From: Opitutia bacterium
Lineage (GTDB): Bacteria; Verrucomicrobiota; Verrucomicrobiia; Opitutales; Opitutaceae
NCBI GenBank assembly: GCA_003157575.1
Contig: PMKA01000451.1
Location: 1 to 14,616 of the forward strand
Direction of reading: 5' to 3'
Length of the DNA stretch: 14,616 nucleotides
Positions 1 to 6,172 of this stretch are shown in pieces. The translations under genes were made by a program, and so were the position numbers. Under the pieces are notes generated by a model, which ran no database searches, was not told where the DNA came from, and worked only from the letters and a program-made list of their open reading frames with translations. Numbering within the stretch: the stretch's first letter is position 1; each line of letters opens with the position of its first letter.

Positions 1-427
1 CCGGCAGCGGCGTGTTGGGCCAGCGCGCCTCGTTGAGCAGCTGCCCGTCGCAAAACACCTGAACCGGCTGGGTGGGCCACGGCGTCCGGTAGATTGAGCC
101 GGCCTGAACGGTCCATGCTCCGTTCACGGGCTGCGATCCGACCAACAGCGCCGCCTCCCCCGGATAGGCCTGGATCATGATCGGCGCCCCTGCCATGCCG
201 GACCGGCTCACGGTGACAGTCTCGTTGTAGCTGCCGGCGCGGAGGCAAAGAACATCTCCGGGATTGAGCCGGCCGACTCCGAACTGAACCGTGGCGAAAG
301 GCTGGGACTGGGTTCCCGGAGCCGAATCGCTGCCGGACGGCGACACATAGTAGGTGGTGGCGAACGCCGTCGCCGCGAACCGGACAAGGCCCAGAAGGGC
401 GATCGACCGGTAGGATGATGTCTTCAT
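1..427 (-). CDS. Secreted beta-helix (DUF1565-like) protein, N-terminal 142 residues only
   Basis: The gene reads from ATG at 427 and runs off the window at base 1, so its C-terminus is missing. Residues 1 to about 23 (MKTSSYRSIALLGLVRFAAT and following AFA) look like a signal peptide with cleavage after AFA, which places the product outside the cytoplasm. The mature part begins TTYYVSPSGSDSAPGTQSQP and continues with FATVQFGVGRLNPGDVLCLR then AGSYNETVTV. This is the hallmark opening of DUF1565 and parallel beta-helix proteins, many of which are carbohydrate-active (pectate-lyase-like) or surface proteins. A good AGGA ribosome site lies 8 to 9 bases before the ATG. The gene follows the ADOP permease stop by 46 bases on the same strand and may be co-transcribed with it. 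The fold class is well supported; the substrate cannot be told because the helix coils are outside the window. Confidence 0.85.
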   Translation of the reverse strand, partial: MKTSSYRSIALLGLVRFAATAFATTYYVSPSGSDSAPGTQSQPFATVQFGVGRLNPGDVLCLRAGSYNETVTVSRSGMAGAPIMIQAYPGEAALLVGSQPVNGAWTVQAGSIYRTPWPTQPVQVFCDGQLLNEARWPNTPLP

Positions 428-473
428 GATGAGTATTTCCTGTGACGAACGGGATTGCGCGCAGGCAGCGCGC

Positions 474-3167
474 CTATTCTGCACGCAGGGCGACCATCGG
501 ATCGATCCTCGAAGCCCGGCGCGCCGGCAGCCAGCAGGCGAGACTGGCAACGGTCAAAACGAACAGTGCAACCCCGCCAAACACCGCCGGATCGTGCGGG
601 TTGGTGGCGAAGAGCAGGATCTGCAGAATCCGGGTAAACGCCCACGAAACACCAAGTCCGACCGCCAACCCCAACCCCGTCCACAGAAGTCCGCGGCGCA
701 ACACAAACCACTGCAGCCCGCCCGGCGTGGCGCCGAGGGCCATGCGCACGCCAAACTCCCTCCGCCTCTCCGAAACCAGGGCCGCCAGCACCGCGAACAA
801 ACCCGTTCCAGCCAGGGTCAGTGCGATTGCAGAGACGATTCCGAGGGTCGCAGCCGCGCAACGTTCAAGGCGAATCGAACCCGCCGCCCGTTCCTCGAGC
901 TCCACCACATCGGAAATGACAAGCTCGGGATCCACGGCAAACGCCGCATCGCGAACGGCCGCAGCGAAACCTTTCACCGGCTGCCCCCGCAGCTGCAGCA
1001 GCATCGCGAGCGACTGGACGTCATAAGGATTCCGCTGCCAGAACGGCACGTAGCACTGCCGTCCGGGGGCGACGCGCTGCCCCTCGCCGCGGACGTCGCC
1101 CGCCACGCCGACAATCTCCCAGATTTCCCGTTTTCCCGCATCCCGGCCATCCCATTCGTGCCAGTCTCCACGAAGGCCCATGTCGAGCCGTCGTCCGACG
1201 GGATCCTCTCCGGGAAAACACTCCCGGGCCATCGTCTCGTTGATGACCACGACGCCCGGGTCGCCGCGCTTCATCCCGTCAAAACCCCGCCCCCGAAGCA
1301 GGCGCAAGCCCAGCGTCGCGAAATACTCGGGGGACACGCGGTTAAGCGAACAGAGGAGTCTGACGGGCGCAGGCCGGCCGTCGACTTGCACCGGACAAAC
1401 CTCATTGCCGTTGAACAACGGCACACGGCTGGCCAGCGCACTGCGTTCGACACCGGGCAGGCGTGCAAACTCCTCCCTCAACCGCCCGGCCAGCGACAGG
1501 TAGCCTTCCGTGGGCGGCGGACCCGTGAACGACGGTTCGGGCAGCTGCCCGATCACCGCGATCCGCCTCACCGGATCGAATCCGACTCCGGTTTTCACCA
1601 GGCGCACCAGCGTCCGGGCGCAAAGCGATGCTCCGACCAGCATGACCACGGCCAGCGTCGCCTGGGCCACTGCCGAAGCCGAACGCCAGCGTCTGAACTG
1701 GCGGCTGTCACCCAGCGAACCGGTTCGTGTCGCGGCCGGTCCCTGCCCGGCGGTGCGCATCGTCCGCCACGCCGGCACGATTCCGACGACCAGACCCGCT
1801 CCCAGCGTCGCCACCCCGACGAGCAACAGCAACGTGCCGCCGCGAACGCCGACCGGACCCGCAGAAAGCCACCAATAGCTGAGCGAACGCACAAGCAGGG
1901 AACAGAACAGCCACGAGAACATGGCCGCCCCGGCGCCGGCCGCCCCGACCAGGAGCAGATTCTCGATCGCCAGCAGCTGGAACAGCCGTCGCCGGCAGCC
2001 TCCCAGCGCCGCCCGCACCCCGAGTTCGGCCCGGCGGCCAATGGTGCGCATGAGGACGAGGTTGAAGGCGTTGGCACAGGCCATCGCGTAGAGGAACGCT
2101 CCCGCGCCGAGGAGAATTGCCATCACCCTGTCGTTGTCCGACCGATACAGACTGCGCACCGGCACGACCCGCGGCACCAGTCCGGCGGCAATCGCGGCCG
2201 GAAGCCCTTCCGGTGGCCGGATCGCGGCAAGCTCGGCCTCGGCCTGCTGCAATCCCACGCCCGGTTTCAACCGGCCGACCGACCACACCAGGGTCCGCCA
2301 CCATTCCCCGTGCGCGAGCGCCTGCTCGGTTGCTGGCAGAAAGATATCCCAGGCGGGGAAACCGATCGGACTCAGGAACGATTCGGGCATGACCCCGATA
2401 ATCCGGCACGTCCGTCCGCCGAGCAGAACCGTGCGACCGAGCACCGAGGGATCGCCGCCGAAATCCGTCACCCATGCGCGGTGCGTCAGCACGGCGGCCG
2501 ATCCGGCGTTGGCGGACAAGTGTTCGCCAGCCAAAAATGTCCGTCCCAACGCTGCGGCCACGCCGAACGCGCCAAAGAAATCGGGCGTGACCCAGTCGAC
2601 CTTGACCGCCAAGGGCCGGCCGTCGACGACCAGATTCATCTGTTCCGGATGTTGGGCCGCCATCCGGCTGAACGCCGTCGCGTGCTCACGCAAACTGGCG
2701 AACCGCGCGGCGGTCATGGGAGACGGGGCGCTCGTCGTTTTGTCGAAATCCTGCACAACCAAGAGCGTGTTCGGATCGGCAAACGGAAGCGCGGGGTGCA
2801 GCACCTGCAGGGCGACGTTGACGATGGCGGCGGTTGCGCCGATCGCGACCGCCAGCGTGCCCACTACTGCAACGACAAAACCGGGCGATCTGGCGAGCGC
2901 ACGGCAGGCGAAACCGGCATCCCGCACCAACTGCTCGAGCCACACAAAACCCCACTGGTCGCGACACCCTTCCTTGATCTGATCCACCCCGCCAAACTGC
3001 CGCCGCGCGCCCCGGCCAGCCTCTTCCGCCGGCAGGCCGGCGGAGCGATTGGCCGCCTCCTGCATCTCAAGGTGTTCGCGGATCTCCTCGGCAAGCTCGG
3101 CCTCAAGGCGCCTCCGCTGAAAGAAGTCGCGGAACCGGCAGCCCAACTCGCGGAACAGGCCAGTCAT
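474..3167 (-). CDS. ADOP-family ABC transporter permease (FtsX/MacB type)
   Basis: This 897-residue membrane protein has the layout of ADOP permeases. Residues 1 to about 90 form the soluble permease prefix domain (MTGLFRELGCRFRDFFQRRR opening, EIREHLEMQ). A first membrane span lies near 97-122 after the ARSPGF motif. A MacB-type extracytoplasmic domain covers about 125-340. An FtsX span cluster follows at about 346-465, containing the coupling signature RAELGVRAALGG at 379-390. Another span lies near 500-520, with a second periplasmic domain to about 770. The last FtsX cluster covers about 773-885, with REFGVRMALGATP and the typical ending ARRASRIDPMVALRAE. Proteins of this family are thought to work like MacB as mechanotransmitters in export rather than as substrate channels. 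No ATPase subunit is encoded nearby. A PadR gene ends 76 bases upstream, the common arrangement for ADOP genes. No strong ribosome site precedes the ATG, but the start fits the family. Confidence 0.93.
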   Translation of the reverse strand: MTGLFRELGCRFRDFFQRRRLEAELAEEIREHLEMQEAANRSAGLPAEEAGRGARRQFGGVDQIKEGCRDQWGFVWLEQLVRDAGFACRALARSPGFVVAVVGTLAVAIGATAAIVNVALQVLHPALPFADPNTLLVVQDFDKTTSAPSPMTAARFASLREHATAFSRMAAQHPEQMNLVVDGRPLAVKVDWVTPDFFGAFGVAAALGRTFLAGEHLSANAGSAAVLTHRAWVTDFGGDPSVLGRTVLLGGRTCRIIGVMPESFLSPIGFPAWDIFLPATEQALAHGEWWRTLVWSVGRLKPGVGLQQAEAELAAIRPPEGLPAAIAAGLVPRVVPVRSLYRSDNDRVMAILLGAGAFLYAMACANAFNLVLMRTIGRRAELGVRAALGGCRRRLFQLLAIENLLLVGAAGAGAAMFSWLFCSLLVRSLSYWWLSAGPVGVRGGTLLLLVGVATLGAGLVVGIVPAWRTMRTAGQGPAATRTGSLGDSRQFRRWRSASAVAQATLAVVMLVGASLCARTLVRLVKTGVGFDPVRRIAVIGQLPEPSFTGPPPTEGYLSLAGRLREEFARLPGVERSALASRVPLFNGNEVCPVQVDGRPAPVRLLCSLNRVSPEYFATLGLRLLRGRGFDGMKRGDPGVVVINETMARECFPGEDPVGRRLDMGLRGDWHEWDGRDAGKREIWEIVGVAGDVRGEGQRVAPGRQCYVPFWQRNPYDVQSLAMLLQLRGQPVKGFAAAVRDAAFAVDPELVISDVVELEERAAGSIRLERCAAATLGIVSAIALTLAGTGLFAVLAALVSERRREFGVRMALGATPGGLQWFVLRRGLLWTGLGLAVGLGVSWAFTRILQILLFATNPHDPAVFGGVALFVLTVASLACWLPARRASRIDPMVALRAE

Positions 3168-3243
3168 GGCGGAGACCGGAGGCCGGTCGTTCGGCCGCCT
3201 GCCGGCGGGGTATGGGCACGCGAGGGCATGGGACGACGGGCCG

Positions 3244-3573
3244 CTACTGTGGGGCGTCCAGAATCTGCGCCATGACGGTCGTCAGTCGTTTCCAGCCTGC
3301 GCGCTCGGTCGCGAGCTGCTTGTGGCCGGAGGCGGTCAACTGATAATACTTGGCGCGGCGGTTATTCTCCGACAGGCGCCATTCGGCCTCGATCCAGCCT
3401 TTCCGTTCAATGCGGTGAAGCGCCGGGTAGAGAGCGCCTTCCTCCACCTTCAGTGTTTCCCGGGACAACACGTGGATCCGTTGGGCAATGCCGAAACCAT
3501 GCTGCGGTCCGGCATGCAGCACGCGCAATATCATCAGGTCGAGCGTCCCTTGAAGCAGTTCGATGTTGGACAT
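3244..3573 (-). CDS. PadR-family transcriptional regulator
   Basis: A 109-residue protein with the PadR winged-helix fold: the opening SNIELLQGTLDLMILRVL, then HGFGIAQRI, the recognition region LKVEEGALYPALHRIERKGW with wing residues IEAEWRLSENNRRAKYYQLT, and a C-terminal helix that would carry dimerisation. The length is standard for the short PadR class linked to ADOP permeases. The start at 3573 is chosen because the family opening begins there and an AGGGA ribosome site lies about 7 bases upstream; the open frame continues further upstream but without family similarity. It is the first gene of a likely operon with the ADOP permease. It probably represses this operon, since a perfect inverted repeat overlaps its ribosome site. 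The inducing ligand is unknown. Confidence 0.93.
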   Translation of the reverse strand: MSNIELLQGTLDLMILRVLHAGPQHGFGIAQRIHVLSRETLKVEEGALYPALHRIERKGWIEAEWRLSENNRRAKYYQLTASGHKQLATERAGWKRLTTVMAQILDAPQ

Positions 3574-3580
3574 GGATTGT

Positions 3581-3599
3581 TCCCTAGTGTGCTTAGGGA
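3581..3599. promoter_or_regulatory. Candidate PadR operator (perfect inverted repeat)
   Basis: TCCCTA and TAGGGA are perfect 6-base arms separated by 7 bases, 8 bases upstream of the padR start codon and overlapping its ribosome site. A dimeric winged-helix regulator bound here would block transcription or translation initiation of its own gene. The repeat is seen directly; its role is inferred from position. Confidence 0.5.
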
Positions 3600-3608
3600 T
3601 GTTGACCC

Positions 3609-3632
3609 TTCCCCCTAATCGCGCAAGGGGAA
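3609..3632. promoter_or_regulatory. Second inverted repeat upstream of padR
   Basis: TTCCCC (3609-3614) and GGGGAA (3627-3632) flank a 12-base spacer. The left side runs on into CCCTA, as in the first operator candidate, so it could be a second, weaker PadR site. It could also be a chance purine/pyrimidine match. Confidence 0.25.
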
Positions 3633-3680
3633 AATATCCGCGGTTCGCCGTGGGCCGATGAGGGCCGCCGCTCGTGCAGG

Positions 3681-3842
3681 GCCGCTCGCTCACGCTCGCA
3701 GCCGCGGGAAAAAGGCTGAAGGGCTGAAAGACTGAAACCAGCCTCCGGCCGAGAGCCGCTCGCTCACGCTCGCAGCTACTTCCATTCAGTGGCCGCGAGC
3801 GTGAGCGAGTGGTTCCGGGTAGCCGCGAGCGTGAGCGAGTGG
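3681..3842. repeat. Four-copy GAGCGTGAGCGAG repeat cluster, two copies in each orientation
   Basis: The 15-base core CTCGCTCACGCTCGC occurs at 3685-3699 and 3759-3773. Its exact reverse complement occurs at 3795-3809 and 3825-3839. The two forward copies are identical over 22 bases (3681-3702, 3755-3776). The two reverse copies are identical over 21 bases (3792-3812, 3822-3842). The second and third copies can pair as a 15-bp stem with a 21-base loop. The core is itself nearly self-similar (CGAG, CGTG, AGCGAG). Dispersed elements of this sort are typical of REP/MITE-like families in Verrucomicrobia-type genomes; that assignment is an inference. Confidence 0.85.
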
Positions 3843-3917
3843 GCCTGTCATTCCTTTGGCCACGACCGCACCTGTTCGCCGGCGCCCCGCACTTCAGGCT
3901 CAAAGGCATCGACGTGA

Positions 3918-4628
3918 TCAAACCCGCGAAACCGCCCGCTTTACGGGTTCCTCCCCAGGTCGGAAAATGCAAAGACCGACGAATCGACCGCGCCGGTCGT
4001 ATTCCAACAACACTGGGAAACGCTTCAACGTCTTGCGGGGAATCTCCCATGCAAAGGCTCCGTAGGGCGGCTCGGTCTTCGGCTTGCGCGGCTCCGTGCG
4101 TAGCCGGACCATCTGCTCATCGACGCTGCATTCGACGTCGTCTTCGGCCAGAGTCACCGTGCGGTGAGCCGTCACCGTGATGGACTTGTCGCGGAACAGG
4201 ATGCTGCGACTGGGATTGGCCACTTCAACGTGCAGCTTCGCCCCGTGGAAACAGACTGCATCGTCGAGGACCGTCGCCGCCTTGCGATTCGGGAAGACCT
4301 CCGTGCTTGTCGGCTTGATCATCCGACCGATGGCCTTTCTACGGTTGCGCGGCAGCAGCAGCCACGACTCCTGGGCACCCTTTACAAGACCGCAGATCGG
4401 ACAGCATCGCGCCCCGCCGCGTTTCGCCTTGAACCCGTCCCAATGCCGGCATTGAAGCGCGAGATGTTCCCAAGCGAGCGCGAGATGTTGGTAGATCGCC
4501 GCGTAGCGCGCGGCCTCCCGACCACGACTACCCTTCGCCAGCGACGGATGCTCAGACACGAAGTCCATGCTGCGCATCAACTGACGAATCTCACTTTTCA
4601 ACCGCTGCCTGGCCGACACGTTCTTCAT
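3918..4628 (-). CDS. Hypothetical protein with a CxxC cysteine cluster
   Basis: I do not recognise this 236-residue protein. The N-terminal 70 residues are basic and helical (SARQRLKSEIRQLMRSMDF). A cysteine group follows: C60, H62, C75, C76 and C79 (CCPICG), which suggests a small zinc-binding knuckle. The C-terminal half looks like beta-rich soluble sequence, with VTAHRTVTLAEDDVECSVDE, then PPYGAFAWEIPRKTLKRFPV. There is no signal peptide or membrane span. Its ATG shares an ATGA with the stop of the DprA-like gene, so translation is coupled and the two products are probably used together. No separate ribosome site is visible, consistent with coupling. That the gene is real is well supported by the overlap and its length; the function is unknown. 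Confidence 0.75.
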   Translation of the reverse strand: MKNVSARQRLKSEIRQLMRSMDFVSEHPSLAKGSRGREAARYAAIYQHLALAWEHLALQCRHWDGFKAKRGGARCCPICGLVKGAQESWLLLPRNRRKAIGRMIKPTSTEVFPNRKAATVLDDAVCFHGAKLHVEVANPSRSILFRDKSITVTAHRTVTLAEDDVECSVDEQMVRLRTEPRKPKTEPPYGAFAWEIPRKTLKRFPVLLEYDRRGRFVGLCIFRPGEEPVKRAVSRV

Positions 4629-5164
4629 GGCGAATGAGTCTGTCGCGAGGAGTCAGCTGCCAAACGTTCCATTTGTCCGCCGGGGGCGATGTGGGCGAAC
4701 CAGATTTCGTCGGCGAGGGCGGCCACGAGTTTGTTGCGACGGGCGGCGAGCTCGGCGGTGGCGCGGCGCTGGGCAGCGGGGAAACAGGAGAGAATCAGCA
4801 AGCGGCCGGCAGCCATCGACGCTTTCCAGGCGGACGGCACGTGCAGATTCTCCAGGCTGCGGGCGGGGCAGATGATGATGGGTTGCGGACCGCGAAGGAG
4901 AATGCGCAGACACTCCTTCTCCACCGGCGAATGGAAGCCGCCGATCACACACCGTCCGGTGTCGCGCCAATGGGCGGCCTGATCATAGGCGGTAATGATG
5001 GCGCTGCCCGGACAGCGGGCGGAGCAGAACAGCGCGACCTTCGGCTGGGCGAGCAAGTTGAGATTGCCGAGGGCGGAAAGTTGCGCCGGCGCGCCAGCAC
5101 CCAGCCGCTCGCGCAACCGCGGTGGGAATCGGGCGTCCGTAGCAGTGAGTAAATCAGGTTTCAT
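4625..5164 (-). CDS. Divergent stand-alone DprA/SMF-fold protein
   Basis: A 179-residue protein matching the Rossmann core of DprA (DNA-processing protein A), without the N-terminal SAM or C-terminal winged-helix domains of the full-length version. The DprA-like order is: PPRLRERLGAGAPAQLSALG then NLNLLAQPKVALFCSARCPG (residues 14-53), the place where DprA has its GSR motif, here C47-S-A-R. Next comes CVIGGFHSPVEKECLRILL at 72-90, replacing the GGxxxGID loop, then PIIICPARSLEN at 95-106, SCFPA at 126-130 and RRNKLVAALADEIWFAH at 142-158. Full DprA binds single-stranded DNA and loads RecA. Small divergent relatives are often found in defence islands, where their ligand is unclear. The gene starts 9 bases after the DUF3800 stop and overlaps the next gene by 4 bases. 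The family call is fairly sure; the role here is inference. Confidence 0.8.
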   Translation of the reverse strand: MKPDLLTATDARFPPRLRERLGAGAPAQLSALGNLNLLAQPKVALFCSARCPGSAIITAYDQAAHWRDTGRCVIGGFHSPVEKECLRILLRGPQPIIICPARSLENLHVPSAWKASMAAGRLLILSCFPAAQRRATAELAARRNKLVAALADEIWFAHIAPGGQMERLAADSSRQTHSP

Positions 5165-5173
5165 GTCTCGCCG

Positions 5174-6016
5174 CTATTTCGCCGGACCGAACAACAGCCC
5201 GCCCTTCTGATTACCCAAAGCGTCGCAAACCGTGATTCCGCCGCGCCACCACCCGGTGCCGTCCTGATAGCGATACTGCATTCTTTTGAGCCTCTCGCCG
5301 AAAAGGTCCCGGATGCCGTAATACAGCAGATGAACGTGGATGTTGTTCACCCGGCCCAGACAGTAGACATAGGCTGCCATTGAAAAAAGAAACGCCGAGC
5401 AGATTGTGTCGGCAGCCTGAAGCCCCGCGTGGTTATCGCTGTGCCCGAACACCGGCATTTCCAGCAACCGGTCGTAGGCGTCTCCTGCGGTCTTGAATTT
5501 CTGGGTGAAGATCGAATGAGAGACGTTCGTGTTCTTCGGCTTGTTGCGGCTGTCCAGGACCATCAGCCCATCAGTTCCGACCACATGGAGGTAATGCTGG
5601 AATTCCGCAGCCAGATTCTGCACGGCAGACGTGTAAACGGGTCGGCCGTTGAACGGACTGCCGACGGGCTTCACGTAGATCCGGCCCAGTAGACGAACAT
5701 CGTGCTGTTCCAGCAGTTCGAGAGACTTGTCCATGAATCCCAAAGCGTGGCGCCGCCCATCGCGGCTCGTTCCGCGAACCTGTTTGCGCAATCCCGCGCC
5801 CTTGATCTCCACCAGGATCCCGTCGAGGAAATCCGAGTTCGGCCCGAGGAGGTTCGGGAAAAACCGCTCTTTCAGGTGCAGCCAATCCAGCGTGAAGTCG
5901 GCTACACGTTGCTGGTCGATGACAATCCCGCCCAGCACAAAAACCGGCTGAATCGGCGAAGTAGCCGACGGCAGCATGCCGGTGCATCCGGACTCATCGA
6001 CGTAGAAGACGAACAT
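5174..6016 (-). CDS. DUF3800-domain protein
   Basis: A 280-residue protein opening with MFVFYVDESG, the defining DUF3800 motif, and carrying the late motif GLQAADTICSAFLF at 198-211. Acidic residues D7, E8, E70 (VEIKG), D155 (VLDSRN) and D203 are spaced as in an RNase H-like nuclease fold, which is how I would read the family; catalysis has not been shown for this protein. The start at 6016 is preferred over the open-frame ATG at 6145 because GGAGG lies 5 bases before it and the conserved motif begins at once, whereas the extra 43 residues look like non-coding sequence. It is the first gene of a trio with the DprA-like gene (9-base gap) and the Cys protein. DUF3800 genes are frequent beside restriction and other defence genes. 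Confidence 0.9.
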   Translation of the reverse strand: MFVFYVDESGCTGMLPSATSPIQPVFVLGGIVIDQQRVADFTLDWLHLKERFFPNLLGPNSDFLDGILVEIKGAGLRKQVRGTSRDGRRHALGFMDKSLELLEQHDVRLLGRIYVKPVGSPFNGRPVYTSAVQNLAAEFQHYLHVVGTDGLMVLDSRNKPKNTNVSHSIFTQKFKTAGDAYDRLLEMPVFGHSDNHAGLQAADTICSAFLFSMAAYVYCLGRVNNIHVHLLYYGIRDLFGERLKRMQYRYQDGTGWWRGGITVCDALGNQKGGLLFGPAK

Positions 6017-6038
6017 CGCAACCTCCAGAAACAACTGC

Positions 6039-6064
6039 GGCCCTCCTGCTTGCGCAGGACGGCC
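6039..6064. repeat. Hairpin element upstream of the DUF3800 gene
   Basis: GGCC, one mismatch, TCCTGC, loop TTGC, GCAGGA, one mismatch, GGCC form a 10-bp interrupted hairpin. It ends 23 bases before the DUF3800 ATG. It has no T-tract, so it is more likely a REP-like element or a leader stem than a terminator. Confidence 0.6.
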
Positions 6065-6131
6065 ACAGGATTTGCCGCCTGGACGAGCCAGTTCGGCGGA
6101 AGCTAAACTCTGCCGCCACCGTACCCGAGAT

Positions 6132-6147
6132 GCTTGCCGGAGCAAGC
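6132..6147. repeat. Short hairpin downstream of the methyltransferase gene
   Basis: GCTTGC, loop CGGA, GCAAGC: a 6-bp perfect stem 26 bases after the methyltransferase stop. In the direction of the methyltransferase transcript no T-run follows it, so it is a poor rho-independent terminator. It may protect the 3' end of the mRNA. Confidence 0.45.
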
Positions 6148-6157
6148 CGATATTTTC

Positions 6158-6171
6158 ATTTCGCGCGAAAT
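6158..6171. promoter_or_regulatory. 14-bp perfect palindrome after the methyltransferase stop
   Basis: ATTTCGCGCGAAAT is fully self-complementary and begins one base after the methyltransferase stop codon. Perfect uninterrupted palindromes of this length are typical protein-binding sites. It lies in the short gap before the DUF3800 operon, so it could be that operon's operator. It has no loop and so would be a strained RNA hairpin. No known regulator is assigned. Confidence 0.4.
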
Positions 6172-6172
6172 C

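Larger units (their letters stand above)
3574..3917. other. 344-base intergenic stretch with repeats, no gene
   Basis: This stretch separates the defence-like genes from the padR/ADOP operon. It holds the padR upstream repeats at its low-coordinate end. A short degenerate tandem of a GGCTGAA-like word lies at about 3713-3737 (GGCTGAA, GGGCTGAAAG, ACTGAAA). The opposed 21-22-base repeat family fills 3681-3842. I see no convincing coding frame and no T-rich terminator after the stop of the gene ending at 3918. Confidence 0.6.

Noticed and set aside
426..3275. Long plus-strand open frame (949 codons) opposite the ADOP permease
   Set aside because: It is the antisense shadow of a high-GC gene: the sequence is rich in Arg, Pro, His and Gln with no domain, whereas the minus strand reads a complete ADOP permease.
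3681..3842. CRISPR array
   Set aside because: The repeats are in both orientations with spacings of 52, 15 and 9 bases, and no cas gene is present in the window.
5174..6145. Longer form of the DUF3800 protein starting at 6145
   Set aside because: The extra 43 residues are not family-like, contain the hairpin elements, and lack a ribosome site. GGAGG and the MFVFYVDESG opening support 6016.
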